From positions 1 to 40,990 of the forward strand of contig JAKQKF010000060.1 in NCBI GenBank assembly GCA_029560815.1: DNA of 40,990 nt. Reading direction: 5' to 3'. The notes under the pieces are model-generated. The model was not told the origin of the DNA. It saw only the letters and a program-made list of their open reading frames with translations, and ran no database searches. A program made the position numbers and the translations under genes. Origin of the DNA: a bacterium (GTDB lineage Bacteria; KSB1; UBA2214). Each line of letters begins with the position of its first letter. The stretch's first letter is position 1. Positions 24,098 to 33,350 of the stretch are shown here, piece after piece.

Positions 24098-26221
24098 TCA
24101 CTTCAGACACGTTATCTTGGCGATCTGACGCTGGTGATCCCGCTGCACGCTGACGAAATAGACGCCGCTGCCAGCGGATTCACTTTTCTCATCTGTACCA
24201 TCCCAGATCAGAAGCAGGCTGCTCTCATGAGCGGGTACATTTTGCCGCCACGCTCGCACCTGCCGGCCCAGCAGATCGTAGATGCGAATATCCACCTGGC
24301 CATCCACAGCCAAAGGATTCATCCGCACCGTGATTTGGAGTTGTGCATTGAAGGGATTGGGATAGGCCCTGACCTCGAATTGTTCAGGAAGAACCGGACC
24401 GGACTTTGCCAGAGTCAGTGTGTCGCCTTCTGCCAGACGCTTGAATCCGGCATAGCCTGCCTCCGAAGGAATCACCAGAGCGCTGTAGGGCGTGACGAAA
24501 TGATTCTCCTTGCCAATCCGGCCGATCTCGTCGATCAGGTTCCAGGATTGAGGCTGGCGCAGCAGCTCTTTCACATGTTGGGCATGCCATAAAGTCTTGA
24601 TCTGTTTGAGCTGCGGAATGCTCGCCGATGAAGTGATTTGCAGTTGTTTATGGAACCACTGTCCGCCGGTATTGCCATAAAAATCGGCGGCAAATGGCAG
24701 GCCGCCCACCGCGCGGCCGATCTCGATAAAAGGATAATAGATCGGATAGTGGGTTCTGGAGAGATCGAAATTATAACGGCCTTTGGTATAACCGCCGGAA
24801 GGCGCAAGATCCACCTCCATGAGATCCAGCGCCGGTGAGAGCAGATCCGCCAAGGCCAGTTTCAGGTGATAGGTTTTCACCGAGCTTGGACGCAGGACAG
24901 CGCCCCGCGTCAGCCGGGCGAGATTTTCATAGAGATAATCGTTGCCGCCCCCTCCGCAAGCAAGGATTTTGATGGCAACATCCTGTTTGAGTTTTGCGAC
25001 GGTTAACGCGATGATATCGTTGGCTTTGGCCACGGGATTGGCGTCCCGTTCCGCCGTGGAGAGCAACCAGATTTCGCCATCTGTTTGCAGCAAGTTGAAA
25101 TAGTCCACAGCCTCGCGCAAGAGCTGAACCGTGGCATTTAATTGCGGAACAGGCTGGCTGCGCATCTCTGCGAAAAGCGTGTTCAAATTTTCAGCGCTGG
25201 CGGACACAAAACGCGGACGCAGAAATCGCGGCGCTAAATCATGCATGAGCAATACATTGATGGAATCGTAGCCTGAGTAGCCCAGTTGCACCACATCCTG
25301 AAACGAGTCGAGGATGAATTCACGGTCACCGCTAGTGGCAGTGCCCACATCGAAGAGTAAAAGAATTTTCTTGAGTGGACGCTGCTGAGGTTCCAGAGGT
25401 GGTATTGCGGACAGGAGATAATAGTTCTCGCTGCCATCCTGAAAAAGATAGAGTTTTGGCTGTGACTGTCTGGATTTCAGCCAGGTCATGCCCCCAAAAT
25501 TGTAGTAGCTCCCGATATCTGTGCCCATGAAACTGCTTTTCCACCAGCCATCTTGTGTCTTGTAAAAAGGAAAAGTCTTGTACGAATGTTCCAGTACAGG
25601 CTGCGTTTCCGGCTCATCGGTATCCAAAAAGTAGTAATTCATCGCCGAGACATCATGATAGGGCGGAAATCCGTAGGTGAACAGCGGACTGCGTTCGTGG
25701 TAAAGTTCGAGCGTGTTTTTAATCAAATAGGTGATCGAGATGTTAAAAGACGTTCCGTACCAGGTCGGAGAAACCTGCATCAGATAGCGCTGGTAATTAT
25801 TGGAGCCGTCATAATTCCGGGAGACGAACTGGCGTAGCAGGCAGCGCGGCCGGTTGATGGCCGTGGAATCAAACAAGCTCTCGGCCGTGAGCAGATCCTG
25901 AGTATGGGCGGTGTGCCAGGTGCCCTCCAACTGCACCGCCGCGCCAATCACGACAGCTGCCTCAGGCAATTCGAACTCGTAATTAAAAACAAAGGGCTCA
26001 TCGTTGGGGCGGTTTCCCCAATAATCCGCTACGATCCTGAACTCGGTGAATGACGTGTACTCCGAGTGATGAAAATAGGATCCCTGATAGAGTTCCGAAG
26101 CCCGGATGCGATATTCGCTCCACTGCTGCTGATCGTTAACGCCGACAAAATAGATCCTGGCCGCAAAAACCGGGCAGAGCATAAGCAGGAAGACAAATAA
26201 TGAAATCTTGAACGTTTTCAA
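24098..26221 (-). CDS. secreted VIT/vWA-like protein with C-terminal sorting domain (copy 1)
   Basis: This 707-residue paralogue of the following gene has the same layout. It has a signal peptide (MKTFKISLFVFLLMLCPVFA) and a VIT-like domain about 30-170 (FNYEFELPEAAVVIGAAVQL). A degenerate vWA-like domain starts near 284 (KKILLLFDVGTATSG, no DxSxS), and a post-vWA motif reads TPYSALVIPSEAG. The C-terminal sorting module covers about 620-707 (YPNPFNAQLQITV, then GSGVYFVSVQRDHQRQIAKI). The start is TTG at 26221 with GGAGG five bases upstream. It is first in a two-gene unit. Sequence divergence between the copies is large, so the duplication is old. Function is unknown; surface adhesion or a structural role is plausible for VIT/vWA proteins. 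Confidence 0.82.
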   Translation of the reverse strand: MKTFKISLFVFLLMLCPVFAARIYFVGVNDQQQWSEYRIRASELYQGSYFHHSEYTSFTEFRIVADYWGNRPNDEPFVFNYEFELPEAAVVIGAAVQLEGTWHTAHTQDLLTAESLFDSTAINRPRCLLRQFVSRNYDGSNNYQRYLMQVSPTWYGTSFNISITYLIKNTLELYHERSPLFTYGFPPYHDVSAMNYYFLDTDEPETQPVLEHSYKTFPFYKTQDGWWKSSFMGTDIGSYYNFGGMTWLKSRQSQPKLYLFQDGSENYYLLSAIPPLEPQQRPLKKILLLFDVGTATSGDREFILDSFQDVVQLGYSGYDSINVLLMHDLAPRFLRPRFVSASAENLNTLFAEMRSQPVPQLNATVQLLREAVDYFNLLQTDGEIWLLSTAERDANPVAKANDIIALTVAKLKQDVAIKILACGGGGNDYLYENLARLTRGAVLRPSSVKTYHLKLALADLLSPALDLMEVDLAPSGGYTKGRYNFDLSRTHYPIYYPFIEIGRAVGGLPFAADFYGNTGGQWFHKQLQITSSASIPQLKQIKTLWHAQHVKELLRQPQSWNLIDEIGRIGKENHFVTPYSALVIPSEAGYAGFKRLAEGDTLTLAKSGPVLPEQFEVRAYPNPFNAQLQITVRMNPLAVDGQVDIRIYDLLGRQVRAWRQNVPAHESSLLLIWDGTDEKSESAGSGVYFVSVQRDHQRQIAKITCLK

Positions 26222-26660
26222 CTTGACCTCCGGTCTGAAAAGAGAACCATTCCCGCCATGATGGCAAAGGACATGGAGAACCCTTTATCCGAGAATAGCG
26301 ACAACGGTACAAACCTTAACAACCAAACAGGCAAGAAACGCTCGCATGGTTAACCGCTGCTCCTCGATACTTTTTGGACAGCCGCGACCATGGTGAGTGT
26401 GGTGAAAAACGCAACCGCGGATACGGATAGGAACAGGGAAGAGCATATGGGGTCCGGTCAACACAGCCAACGCCCACAAAAAACGGCTCTCATGCGGGTT
26501 GGTATTTTTTAAGAAGATTTTTTTTGCAAGGACAGTAATGCAGGCGGACCAGGCTGGTCGACAGACAATTCGGCGCTGTCATTAGAAGTGGAGAGACCGG
26601 TTTTAAGTGGACCGTAGAGGTCCAGGTACGCATTAATCGGATGACCCATTTTTTATCCGG
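26222..26660. other. 439-bp region without a supported gene
   Basis: This gap separates the nuoN stop from the VIT/vWA-like pair. It must contain the end of the nuo transcript and probably the promoter for the secreted proteins. I see a GGACC/GGTCC hairpin near 26620 without a U-tract, and A/T runs around 26505-26530. Short frames of 30-64 codons exist but have no convincing ribosome binding sites or family features. The region is AT-richer than its flanks. Confidence 0.5.
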
Positions 26661-28112
26661 CTACATCCCGATTGCAGCCGCAGCATCGAACACTCCGAGC
26701 AGTCCACCCGGCGCGACCCCCAGCCAGAGCACACCGATCAGGGCGATGACAAGGGCGGCGATCAGACCGGGGTGGGCTTTGGCCGCCTCGGCCGGTTCAT
26801 CCGCCTCGCGCATATAGAGATTGATCACCAGGCGCAGATAATAAAAGACCGAAACCACAGCGTTCAACACTGCGATGACAACCAGGGGAATATATCCCGC
26901 CTTGACGGCGGCGGCGAAGAGGAAAAATTTGCCGAGAAAGCCGCCGGTTGGCGGAATGCCGGCCAGACTGAACATAAAAACTGCCATCGCCAGGCTGACG
27001 AAGGGATAGCGATAGCCCAGGCCGCGATAGCTCTCGAAGCTGAGGCGCTCCTCACGCAGGCCGCGCCCGAGCCAGGCGATCACCCCAAAGGCGCCGGCGT
27101 TCATCAGGGTATAGACCAGCAGATAGTAGAGAATGGCGCTCCGGCCGGCGGCATTGCCGGCCGCCAGGGCGACGAGCAGATAGCCGGCATGGGCGATGCT
27201 CGAATAGGCGAGCATGCGCTTGACATTGGACTGGACGATGGCCATCAGGTTGCCGACGGTCATGGTCAGCACGGCCAGGATCGACAGTATGGTGCCCCAG
27301 GCGATGGTCCCCTCCGGCATGACAAGGGTGACGACCCGCGCCAGCACTGCAAAGGCCGCGGCCTTGGTTCCGGTGGACATGAAGGCGGTCACCGGCGTCG
27401 GCGCCCCCTGGTAGACATCCGGGGTCCACATATGAAAGGGCACCAGGGCCGCCTTGAAGGCGAACCCGACGAGCACCAGGAGGGCTCCCGCGGTGAGAAG
27501 CCAGCCCGAGCCGCCCGCCGCTGCAGCCTCGCGGATGTGCGCCATTTCCAGCTGTCCGGTGGCGCCGTAGATGAGGGCCACCCCGTAGAGGAAAAATCCG
27601 GTGGCGAAAGCGCCGAGAAGGAGATACTTGAGCGCCGCTTCGAGCGAGTCGACGCGCATCTTGCGATATCCGGCCATCACATAGAGGGCGATGGAGAGGA
27701 CCTCCAGCCCGAGAAACACGATCAGAAAATGGGTGGTCGAAGTCATGACCATAAGACCGAAAATGGCCAGGAGCAGCAATCCAAAGAGATCGCCATACTG
27801 AACATACTCTTCCTCGACGCGGTTGAGGGAGATCAGCACCGTGAGCAGACCGCCGAGGAGAAAGAGAGTCTGGAAGGCCAGGGCGAACCGGTCAACCGTG
27901 ACCATGCCCGCAAAACCCCAGCTGGGACGGGACCACAGCCAGATGGTCGCCACCAGGGCCGCCACGAGCCCGGCCAGCGCGATGGCGGAGAGAAATTCGC
28001 GGCTCAGGCTGCGCCGGAAGAGCGGCAGCAGCAGGAGAAGGATGGCTGCGGCCAGGACAATGAGCTGCGGGGAGATCAGATCCAGCTGGATCAGTGGAGC
28101 GGACAACTCCAT
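26661..28112 (-). CDS. nuoN: NADH-quinone oxidoreductase subunit N
   Basis: NuoN is one of three antiporter-like membrane subunits that pump protons in complex I. The 483-residue product has about 14 hydrophobic helices and family motifs FLIVFLGLEVLSIALYVMAGY, KAALVPFHMWTPDVYQGAPTPVTAFMSTGTKAA (about 225-257, two parts) and AYSSIAHAGYLLV. The functional Lys/Glu positions in TM5 (GLE), TM7 (GFAFK) and TM8 are in place. It is the last gene of the operon, 10 bases after nuoM, with GAGGAAAG before the ATG. Length equals the E. coli protein. Confidence 0.97.
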   Translation of the reverse strand: MELSAPLIQLDLISPQLIVLAAAILLLLLPLFRRSLSREFLSAIALAGLVAALVATIWLWSRPSWGFAGMVTVDRFALAFQTLFLLGGLLTVLISLNRVEEEYVQYGDLFGLLLLAIFGLMVMTSTTHFLIVFLGLEVLSIALYVMAGYRKMRVDSLEAALKYLLLGAFATGFFLYGVALIYGATGQLEMAHIREAAAAGGSGWLLTAGALLVLVGFAFKAALVPFHMWTPDVYQGAPTPVTAFMSTGTKAAAFAVLARVVTLVMPEGTIAWGTILSILAVLTMTVGNLMAIVQSNVKRMLAYSSIAHAGYLLVALAAGNAAGRSAILYYLLVYTLMNAGAFGVIAWLGRGLREERLSFESYRGLGYRYPFVSLAMAVFMFSLAGIPPTGGFLGKFFLFAAAVKAGYIPLVVIAVLNAVVSVFYYLRLVINLYMREADEPAEAAKAHPGLIAALVIALIGVLWLGVAPGGLLGVFDAAAAIGM

Positions 28113-28122
28113 GTCTTTCCTC

Positions 28123-29682
28123 TTATTTAGGGTTGATCACTTTCGATTGACTGCCGGACAATTCATCGATGAGGGCGATCTTGTCCAGCTTGATCCTGTG
28201 CTCGTCCAGCATTTTCTGCGCCGCGGCCTCGCTCTTGTCGAGAAAAGTGGCGGGATAGAGACCGATCCAGAGGCAAAGCAGGACGATCGGCACCAGCGTG
28301 GCGATCTCGCGGCCATTCAGATCCTTCAGGGCCTGGTTTTCGGGTTTGTCGAGCTTGCCGTAATTGACCCGCTGAAACATGGTAAGCATGTAAACCGCCG
28401 AGAGGATCACGCCGGTGGTGGCGAGAACCGCAAAGATCTTGTGCGCCTCGAAGGTGCCGAGAAGGATCATGAACTCACCGACAAAACCATTGAGGCCCGG
28501 CAGACCGATCGAAGAGAGTGTGATGATGAGAAAAAAGGTCACAAAGATTGGCATCTGCCGCGCCAGCCCGCCGAAATCGGCGATCATGCGGGTGTGACGG
28601 CGTTCATAGATCATCCCGACCAGAAGGAAGAGCGCGCCGGTGGAGAGGCCATGGTTGACCATCTGAATCAATCCCCCCTGCACCGACTGCAGGGTGAGGG
28701 CGAAAATGCCCAGCATGACAAAGCCGAGGTGGCTGACCGACGAAAAGGCGACCAGCTTTTTCAGATCCGGCTGCACCCAGCTGACCAAAGCACCGTAGAT
28801 GATGCCGATCACCGCCAGCAGCATGATCAGCCAGCCGTATTGCTGCGCGGCATTCGGGAAAAAGGGAATGCAGAAGCGCAGAAAACCATAGGTGCCCATC
28901 TTGAGGAGGATGCCGGCGAGGATGACGCTGCCTCCGGTCGGAGCTTCGACATGGGCATCCGGCAGCCAGGTGTGGAAGGGGAACATCGGCACCTTGATCG
29001 CAAAGGCGAGGCTGAAAGCGAAGAAGAGCCAGACCTGACTCTTGCTGGCGATGAGCATCTGGCTGAGGGCGGTATAGTCAAATGTATAAATGCCGCTCTG
29101 GCCGCCGTGCATGAAATAGAGCGCCAGGATGGCGACCAGCATCAGCACGCCGCCAAACATGGTGAAGAGGAAAAACTTGATCGCCGCATAGAGCCGGCGC
29201 TCCCCTCCCCAGACGCCGATGATGAAATACATCGGGATGAGCATCCCCTCCCAGAAGAGATAAAAGAGGACCAAATCCAGACTCAAAAAAACTCCGAGCA
29301 TGGCGGTCTCGAGCACCAGGAACATGATCATATATTCCTTGACCTTTTTGGTCACGGAGCGCCAGCTGGAGAGGATCACCAGCGGGGTCAGGAAAGCGGT
29401 GAGCATGACCATCAGCAGGCTGATGCCGTCAACGCCAAGGTGGTAGCCGATCCCTGCCGAGGGGATCCATGACCGGTTCTCCTCGAACTGGAAGCCGGGG
29501 TTGGCTCCGTCAAAAGCGGTGAAGAGCGGCAGGGAGAGGAGAAAAACCGCCAGGGTCAGCACCAGGGTGAAGTAGCGGATCAGCGCTTCCTGCTGGCGCG
29601 GCACGAAGAGCAGCACAAGCGCGCCCGCCAGCGGCAGAAAGGTGAGGATGGTCAGTATGGGCATGGTGCTCAAATCACTCAT
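28123..29682 (-). CDS. nuoM: NADH-quinone oxidoreductase subunit M
   Basis: This 519-residue antiporter-like subunit of complex I has about 14 membrane helices. Recognisable are LFYLFWEGMLIPMYFIIGVWGG (catalytic Glu of TM5), FAIKVPMFPFHTWLPDAHVEAP (key Lys of TM7) and LVAFSSVSHLGFVMLGIFAL. The last 35 residues form a charged tail (LDKSEAAAQKMLDEHRIKLD and onward) longer than in E. coli NuoM, likely exposed to solvent. GGGAG precedes the ATG. It sits between nuoL and nuoN as in most proteobacterial-type operons. Confidence 0.97.
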   Translation of the reverse strand: MSDLSTMPILTILTFLPLAGALVLLFVPRQQEALIRYFTLVLTLAVFLLSLPLFTAFDGANPGFQFEENRSWIPSAGIGYHLGVDGISLLMVMLTAFLTPLVILSSWRSVTKKVKEYMIMFLVLETAMLGVFLSLDLVLFYLFWEGMLIPMYFIIGVWGGERRLYAAIKFFLFTMFGGVLMLVAILALYFMHGGQSGIYTFDYTALSQMLIASKSQVWLFFAFSLAFAIKVPMFPFHTWLPDAHVEAPTGGSVILAGILLKMGTYGFLRFCIPFFPNAAQQYGWLIMLLAVIGIIYGALVSWVQPDLKKLVAFSSVSHLGFVMLGIFALTLQSVQGGLIQMVNHGLSTGALFLLVGMIYERRHTRMIADFGGLARQMPIFVTFFLIITLSSIGLPGLNGFVGEFMILLGTFEAHKIFAVLATTGVILSAVYMLTMFQRVNYGKLDKPENQALKDLNGREIATLVPIVLLCLWIGLYPATFLDKSEAAAQKMLDEHRIKLDKIALIDELSGSQSKVINPK

Positions 29683-29716
29683 GAAGATGCTCCCGAATAA
29701 TGGGCAACTGCTTCAC

Positions 29717-31660
29717 CTATAAAAAGAGATAGACGAGGAGTGCGATCACGCCAAAAACAAAAGCCAGGGCGTAGTTCTGGACGAAGCCGGTCTGGAGGGC
29801 GCTCAAGGCCCGCGCTCCGGCGCCGATCAGGGCGGCCGTACCGTTGATCGAGCCGTCGATGATCCTGACGTCGATGAAGCGCCAGAGTGCCGATTCGGAG
29901 AGCCGGCGCAGGGGACGCGCGATGACCGCATCATAGAACTCATCGACATAGTACTTGTTGAAGACCAGGCGGTAAGCCGCGCCGAGTTTGGCGGCTGTGC
30001 GGGCGGGCAGATCGCTCTTGCGCCCGTAGTAGCGCCAGGCCAGCCACAGGCTGACGAGGACGAGCAGAAAAACGATGCCCATGAGCAGCAGCTCGAGGCT
30101 GTGGCCGGCCGCGTGGCTCTCCGCCCCGCCGTGGGCTGCTGCTCCCCGCATCTCCGTACTCGCGGCAAAGACCGGCGCGAGGAAATGTTCAAAGTGGTTG
30201 CTGCCGCCGAGCACCGCCGGGATGCCGACATAGCCGCCGATGACCGAGAGCACCGCCAGGATGATCAGCGGCCAAGTCATCACGCCGGGCGATTCATGCA
30301 CATGATGGGCGATCTTTTCATCGGCGCGCAGGGTCCCGAAGAAGGTCATGAAGATCAGACGGAACATGTAAAAGGTGGTCAGAGCCGCGGCGACGGCGCC
30401 GATGAGCCAGAGCCAGGGCGCCCCATGGACTCCGGACCAGGCCTGCCAGAGGATCTCATCCTTGCTGAAAAAGCCGGAGAAACCGGGAATGCCGGCGATC
30501 GCCAGGGTGCCGATAAGCATGGTCCAGAAAGTGCGCGGCATTTTTGCTTTCAGGCCGCCCATAACGCGCAGGTCGGTCTGATTGGACATGGCGTGCATGA
30601 CGCTGCCGGCCGCCATGAAGAGCAGGGCCTTGAAAAAGGCGTGGGTCATGAGATGAAAGATGCCGGCGGCAAAGGCGCCGACCCCGACGCCGATGAACAT
30701 ATAGCCGAGCTGGCTGATAGTGGAGTAGGCGAGGACGCGCTTGATATCGAACTGGGTCAGACCGATGGTCGCCGCGTAGAGGGCGGTGAGGGCGCCGACG
30801 ACGGCAACGACCGCCGCGGCGGCCGGGGCAAGGGTGTAGATGATGTTGGCACGGGCGATCATATAGACGCCGGCGGTGACCATGGTGGCGGCGTGAATCA
30901 GGGCGCTGACCGGAGTCGGGCCGGCCATGGCATCGGGCAGCCAGACGTAGAGCGGCAGTTGGGCCGACTTGCCGGCGGCGCCGACGAAGAGGAGCAGAGC
31001 GATCGCCGTCAGGGTGCCGGCCCCCATCGGCAGGGCCGCGGCCTGGCCAAAGACCTCGGTGAAATCGAGGGTGTGAAAGGTGGCGTAGATGAGAAAGATC
31101 GCCAGAAGAAAGCCGAAATCGCCGATGCGGTTGACGACAAAAGCCTTGCGCCCGGCATAGGAGTTATAGTCATCCTGATACCAGAAGCCGATCAGGAGGT
31201 AGGAGCAGAGGCCGACCCCCTCCCAGCCGATGAACATCATCAAAAAGTTATTCGCCGTCACCAGGATCAGCATGGCAAAGACGAAGAGGTTGAGAAAGAT
31301 AAAAAAGCGGTTAAAGCCGCGGTCGCTGTGCATATAGCCGATGGCGTAGATGTGGATGATGAAGGAGACGCCGGTGACGACCAGGACCATCACCATCGAG
31401 AGGGGATCGATCTGAAAGGCGATTTCGGTGCTGAGAGCCCCGGCGGTGATCCACCTGAAGAGAGGCACCTCCACCAGCCGTTCCGCCGCTGGCAGCCGCA
31501 GCAGCTCAAAAAAGAGCGCTACCGCTGTGGCAAAGGCGAGTCCCACGGCCGCGCTGGCGATGATGCCCGGCCTGTTGCCGGAGTTCTTCCATCCGGTCAG
31601 CGCATTGATGATCAGCCCCAGCAGGGGGAAAAGGGGTATCAGCCAAACCAAATCGAACAT
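29717..31660 (-). CDS. nuoL: NADH-quinone oxidoreductase subunit L
   Basis: NuoL is the distal proton-pumping subunit of complex I, with the long lateral helix HL that runs along the membrane arm. The 647-residue product includes FMMFIGWEGVGLCSYLLIGFW, AGKSAQLPLYVWLPDAMAGPT, ALIHAATMVTAGVYMIARAN and KRVLAYSTISQLGYMFIGVG. The C-terminal region from about 545 (YYGRKSDLPARTAAKLGAAY, then FNKYYVDEFYD) matches the HL/TM16 end of the family. AGGAG lies before the ATG. Length is slightly above E. coli NuoL (613), owing to the loop rich in Ala/His near residue 505. Confidence 0.97.
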   Translation of the reverse strand: MFDLVWLIPLFPLLGLIINALTGWKNSGNRPGIIASAAVGLAFATAVALFFELLRLPAAERLVEVPLFRWITAGALSTEIAFQIDPLSMVMVLVVTGVSFIIHIYAIGYMHSDRGFNRFFIFLNLFVFAMLILVTANNFLMMFIGWEGVGLCSYLLIGFWYQDDYNSYAGRKAFVVNRIGDFGFLLAIFLIYATFHTLDFTEVFGQAAALPMGAGTLTAIALLLFVGAAGKSAQLPLYVWLPDAMAGPTPVSALIHAATMVTAGVYMIARANIIYTLAPAAAAVVAVVGALTALYAATIGLTQFDIKRVLAYSTISQLGYMFIGVGVGAFAAGIFHLMTHAFFKALLFMAAGSVMHAMSNQTDLRVMGGLKAKMPRTFWTMLIGTLAIAGIPGFSGFFSKDEILWQAWSGVHGAPWLWLIGAVAAALTTFYMFRLIFMTFFGTLRADEKIAHHVHESPGVMTWPLIILAVLSVIGGYVGIPAVLGGSNHFEHFLAPVFAASTEMRGAAAHGGAESHAAGHSLELLLMGIVFLLVLVSLWLAWRYYGRKSDLPARTAAKLGAAYRLVFNKYYVDEFYDAVIARPLRRLSESALWRFIDVRIIDGSINGTAALIGAGARALSALQTGFVQNYALAFVFGVIALLVYLFL

Positions 31661-31747
31661 GTATACTCCTGTCGTTCTCGGAAGTTGTCCGGGGCGCCTC
31701 CGGTCCGCCGCCTCAACCGCTGCTGCGCGGCGAAAGGCGGGGCCGGA

Positions 31748-32056
31748 TCAGCCCTTCAGCAGATTGATCTCGTCGACGTGCACCGTGCCGCGCAGACGAA
31801 AGACCGAGATGATGACCGCCAGGCCGACCGCCACTTCAGCTGCGGCCACAGCCATGATGAAAAAGACGAAAAGCTGGCCATCCAGCGCCTGCCACCTGGC
31901 GGCGAAGGTGATGAAGGTCAGATTGACCGCATTGAGCATCAGCTCGATGCTCATCAGGATGATAAGGGCGTTGCGGCGCACGAGCACGCCCGCCACACCG
32001 ATGGCGAACAGCGCGGCTGCGACGAGCAGAAAATAGTCCAGGGGGATGGCGTTCAT
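31748..32056 (-). CDS. nuoK: NADH-quinone oxidoreductase subunit K
   Basis: This is a 102-residue MrpC-like subunit with three helices. [21 protein letters not shown] carries the conserved glutamate of TM2, and [20 protein letters not shown] carries that of TM3, both required for proton transfer at the E-channel. The ATG at 32056 gives the typical N-terminus, [18 protein letters not shown]; an upstream extension of the frame to 32152 lies antisense to nuoJ and is rejected. It is 13 bases downstream of nuoJ and 87 bases upstream of nuoL. Confidence 0.96.
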   Translation of the reverse strand: MNAIPLDYFLLVAAALFAIGVAGVLVRRNALIILMSIELMLNAVNLTFITFAARWQALDGQLFVFFIMAVAAAEVAVGLAVIISVFRLRGTVHVDEINLLKG

Positions 32057-32069
32057 AGCGATCGGATCC

Positions 32070-32582
32070 TCATTGCTCTTTCGGCAGCTTTTTGCTGCCG
32101 AGGATGATGGCGCCGACGATGCCGGTGAGGAGCAGCACCGAGGCGACTTCAAAGGGATAAAGATAGGTGCTGAAAAGGGTTGCGCCCAGCTTCTCGACGG
32201 TGCCCGACGCCGGGGCCTCTCCGGTCAGGCTGCCGATAAGCCTGGTTCCGGCGGCCACCATCACCAGCAGCTGCACAGCCAGGATGGCCGCGAAGGCGAT
32301 GCCGAAGCCGGTCTGATAGGAGCGTCCGGCCGGCAGCCGGGCCTCTTCGCTGAGGTTGAGCAGCATGATCACAAAGACGAAAAGAACCATGATGGCGCCG
32401 GCGTAGACGATCACCTGCACGACGCTGAGGAACTGGGCGCCGAGGAGAAAGTAGAGTCCGGCCAGGGCGAAGAAGGTGATGATGAGAAAAATGGCGCAGT
32501 AGACCGGATTTTTATGCGTTACCATCAGGAGGGCCGCTGCGATCGCCAGTCCGGCGAAGAGAAAAAAGAGTATCGGAATCAT
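32070..32582 (-). CDS. nuoJ: NADH-quinone oxidoreductase subunit J
   Basis: The 170-residue NuoJ has five predicted helices. TM3, with its characteristic glycine-rich distorted helix, reads [23 protein letters not shown]. The early segment [29 protein letters not shown] (about 26-54, in two parts) also matches the family. The ATG at 32582 is preferred over the GTG two codons upstream. nuoJ follows nuoI after a 156-base gap that contains a strong palindrome. The C-terminal region has a hydrophilic loop ([17 protein letters not shown]) before the last helix, as usual. Confidence 0.96.
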   Translation of the reverse strand: MIPILFFLFAGLAIAAALLMVTHKNPVYCAIFLIITFFALAGLYFLLGAQFLSVVQVIVYAGAIMVLFVFVIMLLNLSEEARLPAGRSYQTGFGIAFAAILAVQLLVMVAAGTRLIGSLTGEAPASGTVEKLGATLFSTYLYPFEVASVLLLTGIVGAIILGSKKLPKEQ

Positions 32583-32610
32583 GCTCACTTCCCAGGTTAC
32601 AGGTTTTCAT

Positions 32611-32631
32611 CCGGCTGCAGGCTGCAGCCGG
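32611..32631. other. near-perfect palindrome in the nuoI-nuoJ gap
   Basis: CCGGCTGCAG (32611-32620) and CTGCAGCCGG (32622-32631) are exact inverted repeats around one central G. The rest of the 150-base gap is also very GC-rich. As RNA it can form a 7-bp CCGGCTG/CAGCCGG stem just upstream of nuoJ, perhaps separating mRNA segments or adjusting nuoJ expression. Confidence 0.5.
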
Positions 32632-32738
32632 TCATGCCGGGTGGTGTCAGCAGGCCGGCTTTATACGGACCTGCCGCTGCAGCAGTGCCCGCCTCCCGCC
32701 CATGGAGGGGGAGCCCCCGGCCGGCGCAGAGCGGGGAG

Positions 32739-33248
32739 CTACATACCCGTCTCCGTCTTGCTCCGTTCAAAATACTTGCCGTCCGCCGTGATATCGTAAT
32801 TTTTAAGCAGACGCTCCTTGTCCCAGATCAGCGCCTCACGGCTGTAGGCGGAGAAATCGTAAATTTCCGTCAGCTCGATCGCCGCCTCAGGGCAGGCCTC
32901 CTGGCACATTCCGCAGAGTATGCAGCGCAGCATATCGATTTTGAACTCGACCGGGTACTTGTCGCGGTCAGGCCAGGGAGCCACGCCCGCCACCATGCTG
33001 ATGCACTTGGCGGGACAGGCGGTCGAGCACATTTCGCAGGCCACGCACTTGATCCGCCCCTGCTCATCCTTGTTGAGGCGGATGGCGCCGCGGTGGCCCG
33101 GCGGCACCGGCCACTTTTCCTCAGGATAGGAGACCGTATATTTTTTCGAGAAAAAGTGCTTTATTGTGATCCACATGCCCTTGAGGATCCCCGGAAAGTA
33201 GGAAGAATCCCAACGGGCGGGACGATATCCGACATTCTTGACACCCAT
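32739..33248 (-). CDS. nuoI: NADH-quinone oxidoreductase subunit I
   Basis: This is the 169-residue ferredoxin-like subunit of the complex I connecting arm, carrying clusters N6a and N6b. Two 8Fe-type motifs are intact: CVACEMCSTACPAKCI (near residue 70) and CILCGMCQEACPEAAIELTE (near 112). The N-terminus has the amphipathic region LKGMWITIKHFFSKKYTVSYPE that contacts NuoH and the membrane. RBS GGGAG lies 5 bases before ATG. A C-terminal stretch YFERSKTETGM extends beyond the usual end. Confidence 0.97.
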   Translation of the reverse strand: MGVKNVGYRPARWDSSYFPGILKGMWITIKHFFSKKYTVSYPEEKWPVPPGHRGAIRLNKDEQGRIKCVACEMCSTACPAKCISMVAGVAPWPDRDKYPVEFKIDMLRCILCGMCQEACPEAAIELTEIYDFSAYSREALIWDKERLLKNYDITADGKYFERSKTETGM

Positions 33249-33350
33249 AAAACTCCCTGGATTGCATTAATGACAGCTTTTATCAACAGTGCCGGCGGCC
33301 ACTCTGGGCTTCGCCGGCGGCTCTGCGCGATTTCCCGCCTGCAGCTTTTC

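Noticed and set aside
26257..26352. Short plus-strand frame starting near 26258 (MAKDMENPLSE...)
   Set aside because: About 31 residues with no convincing ribosome binding site or promoter; likely chance.
26285..26479. 64-codon minus-strand frame in the nuoN/VIT gap
   Set aside because: It starts at TTG without a ribosome binding site and shows no family features. An internal ATG giving a 20-residue hydrophobic peptide has its GAGGAG 12 bases away, too far for confidence.
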